Below are positions 55,078-63,622 of a DNA stretch of 64,000 bases, piece after piece. The DNA is from an uncultured Chlorobiota bacterium (GTDB lineage Bacteria; Bacteroidota; Ignavibacteria; UBA10030; UBA6906). Made by a program: the position numbers and the translations under genes. Below the pieces are notes generated by a model. The model was given only the letters and a program-made list of their open reading frames with translations, did not search any database and was not told the DNA's origin. The stretch spans positions 248,001 through 312,000 of the forward strand of contig CAADGV010000007.1 in assembly GCA_900696645.1 (NCBI GenBank), written 5' to 3'. How positions within the stretch are numbered: position 1 is the stretch's first letter; each line of letters starts with the position of its first letter.

Positions 55078-56414
55078 TGGCATCAGCAAGTCAACATATC
55101 GAATCCGGCAGATTTGAGCCGTACTTCACAAGACTGCATCACGCCGATGTCGTGAAAGTAAACGGACGCGTGTCGCAGGTAATCGGCCTTGTTATCGAAT
55201 CGACAGGCCCCAACTGCTTTCTCGGTGAAGTGTGTAACGTAAAAGCACGCAACGGCGAAGATCTTTGTATGGCAGAAGTTGTCGGGTTTAGGGGAAATCG
55301 TGTGTTGTCGATGGTGCTGGGCGATGCCGGCCGCGTGAGCCCCGGAAGTGAGATTGTTGCAACAGGCCATCCGCTGACGGTTCCGGTGAGCAATAAGTTG
55401 CTCGGCCGCGTCATCGATGGTATGGGGAGACCCATTGACGGCAAGGGGCCGATTGATGCCGTCGAGAGACGCTCAATACATGCAACTCCGCCGAGTCCGC
55501 TTGAGCGAAAACGCATAACAAAACCAATCGCAACGGGTATCCGGTCAATCGATACGTTGAAGACATGTGGTATTGGACAACGGGTTGGAATTTTTGCGGG
55601 GAGCGGTGTAGGAAAAAGCGTGACGTTAGGCATGATTGCCCGCTATGCAAGCTCGGACGTAAATGTCATTTGTCTTGTTGGCGAGCGGGGGCGCGAGGTG
55701 GGAGAATTTCTAGACAAAGAGCTTGGCGAAGAGGGGCTCCGCCGGTCAATTGTAGTTGTGGCTACAAGCGATCAGGCTGCTCTCATCCGAATCAAGGCGG
55801 CGTTCATGGCAACAACAATAGCGGAATATTTCCGCGACCAGGGGTTGAATGTCGTTCTCATGATGGATTCGCTTACGCGGCTGGCAATGGCGCAACGTGA
55901 GGTCGGCCTTGCGATCGGTGAACCGCCGACAACGAAGGGATACACTCCATCCGTATTTGCCATGCTGCCGAAGCTTCTTGAACGGGCGGGGAACGCAAAG
56001 AAGGGAAGCATTACGGGGTTGTACACCGTGCTGGTTGAGGGGGACGATATGAATGAGCCTGTCGCGGATAGCGTGCGCTCCATCCTCGACGGGCATATCG
56101 TTCTCTCACGACGGCTTGCTTCGGCGGGACATTATCCCGCGGTGGATGCATTGGAAAGTGTCAGTCGTGTTATGCCCGCAATTACTACCGGCGAGCATCA
56201 ACGGGCGGCTGCACGCATGCTCGATCTGATGGCAACCTATCGCGAGGCAGAGGACTTGATTAACATCGGAGCGTATGTAAAGGGAAGCAACCCGAAAATT
56301 GATGAATCTCTGAAAATGCGTGAGATGATCCGGGCATTTCTCCGACAGCAATCGGATGAGCATGAGGATCTCGACACCAGCATCAGCTTGTTACGTGAAA
56401 TGATGATGGTATAA
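55077..56414 (+). CDS. fliI: Flagellar type III export ATPase FliI
   Basis: A 445-residue F1-beta-like ATPase. Walker A AGSGVGKS (174-181), Walker B LMMDSLTRLA near 260-270, GEPPTTKGYTPSVF, and the typical ALESVSRVMPAI. It uses ATP to strip chaperones and help feed export. It starts at the fliH stop and is followed 12 bases later by fliJ. Confidence 0.97.
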   Translation: MASASQHIESGRFEPYFTRLHHADVVKVNGRVSQVIGLVIESTGPNCFLGEVCNVKARNGEDLCMAEVVGFRGNRVLSMVLGDAGRVSPGSEIVATGHPLTVPVSNKLLGRVIDGMGRPIDGKGPIDAVERRSIHATPPSPLERKRITKPIATGIRSIDTLKTCGIGQRVGIFAGSGVGKSVTLGMIARYASSDVNVICLVGERGREVGEFLDKELGEEGLRRSIVVVATSDQAALIRIKAAFMATTIAEYFRDQGLNVVLMMDSLTRLAMAQREVGLAIGEPPTTKGYTPSVFAMLPKLLERAGNAKKGSITGLYTVLVEGDDMNEPVADSVRSILDGHIVLSRRLASAGHYPAVDALESVSRVMPAITTGEHQRAAARMLDLMATYREAEDLINIGAYVKGSNPKIDESLKMREMIRAFLRQQSDEHEDLDTSISLLREMMMV

Positions 56415-56426
56415 TCCGGAGCAAGA

Positions 56427-56855
56427 ATGGCAAAACCAGCGTCGCGGTTCAAGACAGTTGTGCGTGTAAAGAAGCAGCAGGAGAAAATTGCCCAGCAGCA
56501 GTTGGTGCAGATTGAACATGCACATCTGAAAGAGCGCGAGGAACTCCTTCGCCTTCATGAAACAAGGGAAGAAGCCGTCGATGGGTCTCTGCACCAAGGC
56601 AGGACGCGGGCGACCGACCTGCAAATGCAGAGGGCGTTTATTGTCAAGCTGAACGGGCAGATTCATCAACAGTCGTCCAAAGTTAACGACATACTTGTGA
56701 AAGCGAATGCCAAGCGCGAGGAACTGACAGAACGTGCACGCGCCCGTCAGATCGTTGAAAAGCTTGAAGAAAAGAAATCTGTTGAAGCGGCAAAAACTCT
56801 TGATCGCAAGGAGCAGGAAAATACTGATGAAGTCGCAAACCGAAGGTCCAGGTAA
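56427..56855 (+). CDS. fliJ: FliJ-like flagellar export protein
   Basis: A 142-residue protein that is one long coiled coil of charged heptads, from RFKTVVRVKKQQEKIAQQQLVQIEHAHL to ERARARQIVEKLEEKKSVEAAKTLDRKEQENTDEVANR. Length, composition and place after fliI identify it as FliJ, which sits in the FliI hexamer's centre. GGAGCAAGA precedes the ATG. Confidence 0.88.
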   Translation: MAKPASRFKTVVRVKKQQEKIAQQQLVQIEHAHLKEREELLRLHETREEAVDGSLHQGRTRATDLQMQRAFIVKLNGQIHQQSSKVNDILVKANAKREELTERARARQIVEKLEEKKSVEAAKTLDRKEQENTDEVANRRSR

Positions 56856-56864
56856 CATACGATC

Positions 56865-57431
56865 ATGTCCGGCACAAAACAATACATAATCATCTTTCTC
56901 TCATCCCTCGCATCGGTCACGACACTTATGGTCTTGACGGCAATGGTGGAACCGAGGTTCTTTTCTCTCGTTCCCGGCACGTTTCCGCCCGATTCAACTC
57001 AGCAGCACCGTGCCGGAATATCGGATTCAATCGCAACTTCCGGCTATTCAATGACCTCGATGGGTGATAGTTCCGCTCCAACTCCCCGACGGCCCGACAC
57101 GGCTAATGTACAAGCGACCACTGTTGCAGCGAATGGAGGGATAAACCAACTACCTGAGAAAGTGAAGGGAACCGTTTCGGAACTCAAGGGTAATACATCG
57201 ATGACAATACCGGCACCGTTGGACACACTGGAAGAGGCGGAGCTGAGGAAGATGGTGCAGATCTTTGAATCGATGGAGCCCGAGGTTGCCGCCAGAATTT
57301 TGATGAAAATGGATGAACAGGCTATTAGCAAGGTCATTGCGAGAATGAAAAGCCGTCAAAGTGCAAAGATCCTCGCGACATTGGATCCGGAACAAGCTGC
57401 TCGAATACTGAAAGGGAAGAGAAACTCATGA
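56865..57431 (+). CDS. MotE/FlbB-like protein with C-terminal MgtE_N-like segment
   Basis: A 188-residue membrane-anchored protein. One N-terminal transmembrane helix (about 6-28) is followed by a Ser/Thr/Pro-rich linker (30-110) and a helical domain with MVQIFESMEPEVAARILMKMDEQAISKVIARM and ILATLDPEQAARIL, the MgtE_N-like repeat seen in MotE and FlbB. MotE chaperones the stator protein MotC in Rhizobiaceae; in other phyla the role is less clear. It overlaps the fliK start by 4 bases. Confidence 0.8.
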   Translation: MSGTKQYIIIFLSSLASVTTLMVLTAMVEPRFFSLVPGTFPPDSTQQHRAGISDSIATSGYSMTSMGDSSAPTPRRPDTANVQATTVAANGGINQLPEKVKGTVSELKGNTSMTIPAPLDTLEEAELRKMVQIFESMEPEVAARILMKMDEQAISKVIARMKSRQSAKILATLDPEQAARILKGKRNS

Positions 57432-59248
57432 TTGGATTACTGCAAGGTTTGTTTTCCGGTACGGTGAAGCTGCCGGTAACGTCGTCGGAGAAATGCGGCG
57501 AGGATCGGGTAGAGGCTGCTTACACTGAACCTGCTGAAGAAGGAACATCATTTTTTGCTATGCTGGTTCAGTTGTTTACTCCTCAATCCTCAAAGCAAGC
57601 GGAAGTCGTTGGAATCGTGACAGTGGAAACTACTGACGAAATGTTTTCTTACGCGACAATGCCGGAAGGCAATGAGCAAAGAGGTGAAGTGTCATCCAAC
57701 GTCCGATCGCTCGATACGCTCGTGGCGAAGATGACACCCGTTGTGTCGACAAGCGAAAGTGTTGAACCGACATCCGGGATTGTGGATGCTCCTCAAGCAT
57801 CGAACACTCAGGTCGGGTACCGGCGTGCCCAGAGTTCTGCTCAATCTCACCTTGTTGATAACGGGGAACAACGTGAACAGAGAGCGCCTGTTGTTCATGG
57901 GGTCGGACAGATGCATCGCGCAACAGATCTACAAAAGCCCGCGGCTATGCAAAACAATACCGGGCCTCAACCCGATCCGACAGTTCGATCGGATCATGAT
58001 GTTTCGCAGGAATCGCCAACTCAAAACGTAGTCATGGGCGGCCCAAATAGCAGACCTGCAACGGAGATTATTGAGCGAAGAAGTGAAGGATTTCCCCTCA
58101 ATTGGAACAAAACCGGATCAAGCGAGATTGTCAGGGATTCTGTACGGGAAACCGGAAGACAAGAGGTTGCCGAAGGATTGCGGACCCTGTCACCCGAGGT
58201 TGGCAGACCCTCCGTTCGGGAAGCCGGAAGTCAAGGAGTTGCTGAAGAGTTACAGATTCTGACCAACAAATTCTCAACCGTTGGGATTCTGAAGAGGGAA
58301 ACACCGGAGAGTACTGCCCGAATGAATATTCCGGCTGAGTATTCTGAAGATATCTCCACTGACGAAACAGAACGAGTTCAAACTCGAGATGGTGAGAATA
58401 CTAATCATGAAAACAAGGCTGGGCTACAACAATCACCATCACGCAGTAATCTGCAGGCTGTGAAGCAGGCAGGCGTCGATCAGGCGCAGATAGATCAGCC
58501 TTCTGTGATGATTCCGGAGCCGGTATCGCCTAACAAAGCAAATCCGGTCAATCTTCCGGGACAGCCAACAGTGGGCGTTGCAGAGACAAAATTTGCGAAG
58601 GAAGATTCCGAGGCAAACACAGAAAATGATACACAGCTCGACCCCGGCCTTCAAGAGAAAGGCAAAACGCCACCAGAAGCAAAGAGTGTGCAGGCTTCAA
58701 ATCAAGATATGAGACCTGAAGTCGTAGGCCGGCCTGTTTCTGCCGAGTTCCAACAGATACCGATTCACAGCAGGCCGGACACGCCAAACTCATTTCAGGC
58801 TGCTGAAAAGCCGTATGTTCCGGTTCAACTTCCCCGGGATTTCGCGCAGAATCTCATGGTACGAATCTCGGATGAGTTGAAAGCACATATCGAAGGGAAA
58901 TCATCGGAAGTGCGAGTCGTGATGAAGCCGGAATCGATGGGACAGTTGTCCCTCCGCGTTGCAATGGAGGACGGAAGACTTGTTGCGATCATGGATGTGA
59001 GCAAGACGGCTGTAAAGATCGCGCTGGAGGCCCAGTTGCCTCAATTGCGTGAGGCGCTTGCAGCACAAGGAATCAATGTCGAACGATTCGATATTCTATC
59101 GGGATCAACAACTCAGTTTGAGCGTCATGGTGAGGGCAGCGCCTTTCATCGGCAGCAGCACTCCCGGCGTCAGATGGATGTGGATGTAGCCGAACGGTAC
59201 GATACCGTGAAGTATCTCGGCTACAACACGGTCGAATACATTATCTAA
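57428..59248 (+). CDS. fliK: Flagellar hook-length control protein FliK
   Basis: A 606-residue secreted ruler. A long, low-complexity, polar N-terminal part (1-470) is followed by the Flg_hook domain (about 475-575): SSEVRVVMKPESMGQLSLRVAMEDGRLVAIM, then LPQLREALAAQGI. A 24-residue tandem repeat starts at 238 (SVRETGRQEVAEGL) and 262 (SVREAGSQGVAEEL). It should switch export from hook to filament. It overlaps the upstream gene and lies 23 bases before flgD. Confidence 0.92.
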   Translation: MIGLLQGLFSGTVKLPVTSSEKCGEDRVEAAYTEPAEEGTSFFAMLVQLFTPQSSKQAEVVGIVTVETTDEMFSYATMPEGNEQRGEVSSNVRSLDTLVAKMTPVVSTSESVEPTSGIVDAPQASNTQVGYRRAQSSAQSHLVDNGEQREQRAPVVHGVGQMHRATDLQKPAAMQNNTGPQPDPTVRSDHDVSQESPTQNVVMGGPNSRPATEIIERRSEGFPLNWNKTGSSEIVRDSVRETGRQEVAEGLRTLSPEVGRPSVREAGSQGVAEELQILTNKFSTVGILKRETPESTARMNIPAEYSEDISTDETERVQTRDGENTNHENKAGLQQSPSRSNLQAVKQAGVDQAQIDQPSVMIPEPVSPNKANPVNLPGQPTVGVAETKFAKEDSEANTENDTQLDPGLQEKGKTPPEAKSVQASNQDMRPEVVGRPVSAEFQQIPIHSRPDTPNSFQAAEKPYVPVQLPRDFAQNLMVRISDELKAHIEGKSSEVRVVMKPESMGQLSLRVAMEDGRLVAIMDVSKTAVKIALEAQLPQLREALAAQGINVERFDILSGSTTQFERHGEGSAFHRQQHSRRQMDVDVAERYDTVKYLGYNTVEYII

Positions 59249-59271
59249 CAACTAATCAGAAAGGAGACACT

Positions 59272-59958
59272 ATGCCGATCTACCAGGCGACAGCAGTCGG
59301 TCCGCCGCAAATTGGTACATCGACGGTGAACAAAGGGGCTATGGGAAAGGATGACTTTCTCAGGCTTCTCACAAACCAGCTCCGCTTCCAGGATCCGATG
59401 AACCCGATGAAGGGGGCGGATTTTGCGGCGCAGTTGGCGCAGTTCAGCTCGGTTGAGCAGCTTAGCAACATCAGCGCTTCGCTGGAATATAGCATCAACG
59501 CAAACTATGTGTTGACGCAGGCAATCAACAACGGCCTTTCAGCGGGATTCGTCGGGAAGGAAGTACGCGCAAGCGGCGATACGTTTACTCTGGCTGAGGC
59601 GGGTGACGGACTTCGGAGCGCAAAGCTGGGCTATTCGCTCGGATCGTCAGCAAGTTCCGTTACCGTCAAGATCAAGAATGAACGGGGAGAAGTTGTTCGC
59701 ACGATGCAGCTTTCGGGCACGAGCAAGGGCGATAATTCATTCACGTGGGACGGGTTGGATGACGGAGGCGTTGACGTTCCCGGAGGCAAGTACACGTTTT
59801 CCATCGAAGCCAAAGATTCAGCCAACAAGAACATCGATGCGTCTACGTTCTTCTTCGGGAGGGTCTCTTCAGTCCGTTTTACCGCTGAGGGGACGAAGTT
59901 CGTCATCAATGGTCAGGAAGTATTCCTCGGCAATATTCTGGAAATCCTGGAGGGATAA
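59272..59958 (+). CDS. flgD: Flagellar hook assembly (capping) protein FlgD
   Basis: A 228-residue protein. The N-terminal FlgD signature KDDFLRLLTNQLRFQDPMNPMKGADFAAQLAQFSSVEQL is followed by a C-terminal FlgD Ig-like/tudor region (about 95-215; VRTMQLSG, FTWDGLDDGG, GKYTFSIEA). It caps the growing hook. AAAGGAGA precedes the ATG. Confidence 0.96.
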   Translation: MPIYQATAVGPPQIGTSTVNKGAMGKDDFLRLLTNQLRFQDPMNPMKGADFAAQLAQFSSVEQLSNISASLEYSINANYVLTQAINNGLSAGFVGKEVRASGDTFTLAEAGDGLRSAKLGYSLGSSASSVTVKIKNERGEVVRTMQLSGTSKGDNSFTWDGLDDGGVDVPGGKYTFSIEAKDSANKNIDASTFFFGRVSSVRFTAEGTKFVINGQEVFLGNILEILEG

Positions 59959-59961
59959 GTC

Positions 59962-60348
59962 ATGGCAGAAACAGTAAACGGTATCAATGTTCCGTTCCTG
60001 CCGGTAGGCGGGGTTGACGGGCTGAAGCAAAAACCGTCGATTCAACTTCCGGTTGAGCGATCGTTCGAAGCGATCTTTCAGAAGGAACTGAGCGAAGTCA
60101 AGTTCTCTAAACATGCACAGGAACGCCTGAACGAGCGCAATATCCAACTTGATCAACATGACCTGTCTCATCTTCACAATGCCATCGAACTGGCAGAGAA
60201 GAAGGGCTCACACGATTCGTTGGTGTTGCTGCGCGACATGGCGTTCATCGTGAGCGTGAAGAACAGAACGGTTGTAACGGCAATGCACGGTGAAAACATG
60301 AAGGCGAATGTTTTCACGAACATTGACAGTGCAGTAATAGCTGGGTAG
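59962..60348 (+). CDS. TIGR02530-type flagellar operon protein
   Basis: A 128-residue protein. FSKHAQERLNERNIQL, AIELAEKKGSHDSLVLLRDMAFIVSVKNRTVVTAM and NVFTNIDSAVI match the flagellar-operon family TIGR02530, whose function is unknown but which always lies between flgD and flgE in many phyla. It starts 3 bases after flgD. A structured spacer follows before flgE. Confidence 0.92.
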   Translation: MAETVNGINVPFLPVGGVDGLKQKPSIQLPVERSFEAIFQKELSEVKFSKHAQERLNERNIQLDQHDLSHLHNAIELAEKKGSHDSLVLLRDMAFIVSVKNRTVVTAMHGENMKANVFTNIDSAVIAG

Positions 60349-60365
60349 TACAGTAACTAACACGG

Positions 60366-60390
60366 GCTGGTCCTCGGCACGAGGAGGCCC
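60366..60390 (+). other. Stem-loop in the leader of flgE
   Basis: CCTCG (60372-60376) pairs with CGAGG (60380-60384) around GCA, with flanking GG and CC pairs (60369-60370 with 60388-60389). It lies in the 104-base spacer before flgE, 63 bases before its ATG. No T-run follows, so it looks like an RNA structure rather than a terminator. Confidence 0.45.
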
Positions 60391-60452
60391 CCGGTTGAGC
60401 CGAACGACAGAGGCTTGGCCAGAACAACATATCATCATAAGGGGGTACAAAT

Positions 60453-61739
60453 ATGTCACTCTACACGTCTCTTTTTTCGGGCGTTTCGGGCTTGCGTAAT
60501 CATCAGGTAATGCTCAACGTCATCGGAAACAACATTTCCAACGTCAACACCATCGGGTACAAATCAGCGCGTACCACTTTTGCTGAGATGTTCTCGCAAA
60601 CCCGGCTGAGCGCTTTTCGTCCCGCAGGCGAAAGCGGCGGAATCAATCCACAGCAGATTGGCCTCGGTGCTTCGGTAGGTTCGGTGGATACGATGTTCAC
60701 GCAGGGTAATTTTGAGGCATCAGGTTCTGCAACAGATCTTGCAATTGCCGGCGGAGGGTTCTTCGTCGTGAGGCAAGACGGACAGAAGTTCTATACGCGG
60801 GTTGGCAATTTTTCGTTTGATGCAGTCGGCAATATGGTGTTGCCCGGTAACGGGGCAATTCTTCAGGGAAAACTTGCGAATCCCGACGGAACCATTCCAC
60901 CCAATGCATCCATTCAGAATCTGAAGCTTTCGCTCGATATGAAAGCGCCGCCCAAGGCTACAACATTTGCGAAGTTGGCCGGAAACCTCGACAGCCGCGC
61001 TGTGCAAGATACGGAAGTGCATTCAACGATCCAGATATATGATTCTCTCGGCAATTCACACACTGTCGAAATCAAATTCACCAAAACAGCTAATGCGAAC
61101 GAGTGGACATGGGAAGCCTCGATTCCGACGGGCGGTACGCCGCCAGACCCCATGACGATTGCAAGCGGCGGCTCGGGCACTATCACGTTTGATAGCAACG
61201 GCGCATTGCTTGATTTCCAATATGCCGGTGGCGCAACAGCGTTGACGGTTGACCCTAACAACGGCGCCGGCATGGGCCAGAGAATCGACCTTACGCCCGG
61301 CAGGGTGGGAGAATTTTCCGGCATTACACAAACAGCGCAGAATTCCCTCGTCAACATGCGCGATCAGGATGGCTATGTATCGGGAACGCTGGAGAATATT
61401 GCTGTCGATAAGACGGGCAGGATTCAGGGCAAGTTCTCGAACGGAACAATCATCACGCTCGGACAAATTATGCTGGCTGAGTTTAACAACCCGGGCGGGT
61501 TGAGCAAGGTGGCCGAGGGTATGTACAGCGCTTCCGGTAATTCCGGGGAACCGATTCTCCTCATTGCAGGCGAGGGGTCCAACTCCACGATCAACGGCGG
61601 CGCACTCGAACAGTCCAACGTTGATCTCGCAGAGGAATTCACCAAAATGATCGTCGCACAACGCGGATACCAATCAAATGCGCGCATCATTACGACTACG
61701 GATGAAATTCTTCAGGAGACGGTGAATCTGAAGCGCTAA
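60453..61739 (+). CDS. flgE: Flagellar hook protein FlgE
   Basis: A 428-residue hook subunit. N-terminal LFSGVSGLRNHQVMLNVIGNNISNVNTIGYKSARTTFAEM (flg_bb_rod) is followed by FlgE D1/D2 regions (KAPPKATTFAKLAGNLDS; GTITFDSNGALLDF) and the C-terminal LAEEFTKMIVAQRGYQSNARIITTTDEILQETVNLKR. AAGGGGG precedes the ATG. Confidence 0.96.
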   Translation: MSLYTSLFSGVSGLRNHQVMLNVIGNNISNVNTIGYKSARTTFAEMFSQTRLSAFRPAGESGGINPQQIGLGASVGSVDTMFTQGNFEASGSATDLAIAGGGFFVVRQDGQKFYTRVGNFSFDAVGNMVLPGNGAILQGKLANPDGTIPPNASIQNLKLSLDMKAPPKATTFAKLAGNLDSRAVQDTEVHSTIQIYDSLGNSHTVEIKFTKTANANEWTWEASIPTGGTPPDPMTIASGGSGTITFDSNGALLDFQYAGGATALTVDPNNGAGMGQRIDLTPGRVGEFSGITQTAQNSLVNMRDQDGYVSGTLENIAVDKTGRIQGKFSNGTIITLGQIMLAEFNNPGGLSKVAEGMYSASGNSGEPILLIAGEGSNSTINGGALEQSNVDLAEEFTKMIVAQRGYQSNARIITTTDEILQETVNLKR

Positions 61740-61748
61740 TCCTTAGAA

Positions 61749-61776
61749 TCCGGGGCGGCCGTCAGGTCGCTCCGGA
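61749..61776 (+). terminator. GC-rich stem-loop after flgE
   Basis: TCCGG (61749-61753) pairs with CCGGA (61772-61776), and CG-CC with GG-CG inside, around GTCA. There is no T-run, so termination is uncertain. Confidence 0.4.
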
Positions 61777-62006
61777 ATTCATTGTATCCAGAGGCCTTGA
61801 ACAACTTCGCGCGCTGCAGTAACCTCTTACGCGTTATCGTGTAGCTCGTGCTCACCGGGTTCTTCAAGTTCCGCAATACGCGCGGCAAAACATCCACGTG
61901 GCCGATAATAGCCACCAGGGATTTCTCTTGTCCTTTCCCTTCATGCAAATCCTGCCCAAATCTCTGCAATCTGACGCCACACTAAAGATTTTCGAAAAGA
62001 TACCGA

Positions 62007-62022
62007 TGGCATACGGTTTGAC
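62007..62022 (+). promoter_or_regulatory. Weak sigma-54-like site upstream of fliL
   Basis: TGGCATACGGTTTGAC has the -24 GG at the right distance, but the -12 box reads TTGA instead of TTGC. It lies 40 bases before the fliL ATG, where a promoter would be expected after the 322-base spacer. Confidence 0.3.
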
Positions 62023-62061
62023 CTCTCTGCTTGCAGTATTATTCAATAACGAAGAACTATC

Positions 62062-62604
62062 ATGGCAGACGAGAAACCCACAACTGAACAGCCCGCAGAA
62101 ACAACCGAAAGCAAAAAGGATGGTCTCGGAAAGAGGATTTTGATATTCGGCATTCCTGTTTTCCTCGTGCAGTTTATCGTTGTCTATTTCCTGGTGGCGA
62201 AGTTCATCGTTCCGAGTACAGGCCACAAGCAAACTGAAACCGCTGTGGAGCAGTCGGGTCACGAGAGGGAGAATACGAAAACCGACAAAGAGGAAGCCAG
62301 AGAGCAGCATATCTATGCGGTCAAAGATCTCATCATCAATCCGGCAGCAACAAACGGTCAACGCTACCTCCTCACAACGATAGCGTTCGACCTGAGCAGC
62401 AACGATGCATTGAAGAATCTGGAAAAGAAGGAGATGGCTGTGCGTGATGCTCTTAACTCGATACTCACGAGCAAAACGATGGAACAGTTGATTGATGTCT
62501 CGAAGCGCGAGAGTTTGCGCGAAGAGATTGCCGGAAAGGTAGCGCATCTCGTGGATCGCGGAACGCTTCAGAGTGTGTACTTCAGTAAATATATCATCCA
62601 ATAA
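62062..62604 (+). CDS. fliL: Flagellar basal body-associated protein FliL
   Basis: A 180-residue protein with a charged cytoplasmic start, one transmembrane helix (about 28-50; LIFGIPVFLVQFIVVYFLVAKF), a polar linker, and a periplasmic FliL domain: IYAVKDLIINPAATNGQRYLLTTIAFDL, then VRDALNSILTSKTMEQLIDVSKRESLREEI. It supports stator function. The downstream fliM starts 10 bases after the stop. Confidence 0.93.
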   Translation: MADEKPTTEQPAETTESKKDGLGKRILIFGIPVFLVQFIVVYFLVAKFIVPSTGHKQTETAVEQSGHERENTKTDKEEAREQHIYAVKDLIINPAATNGQRYLLTTIAFDLSSNDALKNLEKKEMAVRDALNSILTSKTMEQLIDVSKRESLREEIAGKVAHLVDRGTLQSVYFSKYIIQ

Positions 62605-62614
62605 GAAACGGCAC

Positions 62615-63622
62615 ATGGCGGGCATACTCTCACAACAAGAAATTGACAGTCTTCTTTCAGGAATGACAAAGCAAGACGAGGCGACGGAAACGAATCCCGG
62701 GGCGGATCGAGAGGTTCTTCCTTTCGATTTCCAGATTCCGAGCCGGATTTCGAAACGGCAACTGCAGGCGTTGAACGCCGTGTATGTAACATTTGCGGAG
62801 GCGTTCGGCTCGTACCTCCTGTCAAGCTTGCAGGCACGGGTCTCGATGAGTGTAACGGATGTGCAGCAAATGTTTTACTCGCAATATCTTGCCTCCACGG
62901 CAAAGCCGAGCTGCTTGTATGTTTTCCGGATGGGCGAATCCGAGGCACAGGGCGTTCTGGAATTAAGCCCGTCGCTGGTGCTTGCGGTTATTGCACGAAT
63001 GCTCGGGGGAACTGCCGATCCGAATCTTCCTCCTCGCTCGATCACGAAGATTGAACAGAACATCACCCGCGGAATTGTTCTCCGTGCTCTTGCCGATATG
63101 GATCGTGCCTGGGCGACAATCATCGACCGGAAATTCGTGCTGGAACGTTATGAAACTGAAGGCGACTTTCTCCAGATTGCTCCGGCAAGTGAAGTTGTTC
63201 TGGTCGTATCGTTCGAACTATCAATCGACGGGCAGCCGTATGCAATGAACATCTGCCTTCCAACGTTCGCCTTTGAAGACATTCTTGCCAAACTCCACGT
63301 TCAACATTCTGCCGGTGTGGATTCGAGTCATGGCCATACCGAATCCCGCGTCGTCGTTATGAAGACATTGGAAACCACGAAAATCCCTCTCGTGTGCGTG
63401 CTTGGCGATACGACTCTAACAGTAAAACAATTGATGAATCTGGAGCCCGGCGACGTGTTACTCACGGATACTACGACAGCCAGCGATCTCCGGATCGAAC
63501 TTGGAGGCACAACGCGGGCGCTCGGAAAACCGGGAATCTCCAACGGACGGGCGGCAGTGAAGCTAACTCAAATAATGTCAGATACCATTAATCAGGAAGA
63601 AGGTCAACATGGAACAAATTAA
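62615..63622 (+). CDS. fliM: Flagellar motor switch protein FliM
   Basis: A 335-residue C-ring protein. The N-terminal CheY-binding EILSQQEIDSLLS-type motif reads ILSQQEIDSLLSG. The central domain has FDFQIPSRISKRQL, the LL-x-x-L region and MLGGT; the C-terminal SpoA domain is near 250-330. ATG 62615 begins MAGILSQQEID; an upstream start would add residues inside fliL. fliN overlaps its end by 14 bases. Confidence 0.95.
   Translation: MAGILSQQEIDSLLSGMTKQDEATETNPGADREVLPFDFQIPSRISKRQLQALNAVYVTFAEAFGSYLLSSLQARVSMSVTDVQQMFYSQYLASTAKPSCLYVFRMGESEAQGVLELSPSLVLAVIARMLGGTADPNLPPRSITKIEQNITRGIVLRALADMDRAWATIIDRKFVLERYETEGDFLQIAPASEVVLVVSFELSIDGQPYAMNICLPTFAFEDILAKLHVQHSAGVDSSHGHTESRVVVMKTLETTKIPLVCVLGDTTLTVKQLMNLEPGDVLLTDTTTASDLRIELGGTTRALGKPGISNGRAAVKLTQIMSDTINQEEGQHGTN

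Larger units (their letters stand above)
61740..62061. other. Spacer of 322 bases between flgE and fliL
   Basis: Many flagellar operons carry flbD, motA and motB here; none is seen in any frame. The spacer has the stem-loop after flgE, a sigma-28-like -10 GCCGATAA without a -35 partner near 61900, and a sigma-54-like TGGCATACGGTTTGAC at 62007-62022. Short frames on both strands look random. Confidence 0.5.

Noticed and set aside
54334-55089. A 251-residue minus-strand frame opposite fliH
   Set aside because: It is a reverse shadow of fliH, without family similarity or a ribosome-binding site.
61890-61910. GCCGATAA as a sigma-28 promoter before fliL
   Set aside because: The -10 is perfect, but no TAAA lies 15 bases upstream and the leader would be over 150 bases.
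61864-62625. A 253-residue minus-strand frame opposite fliL
   Set aside because: It mirrors the fliL codons, has His/Cys-rich random composition and no family pattern.
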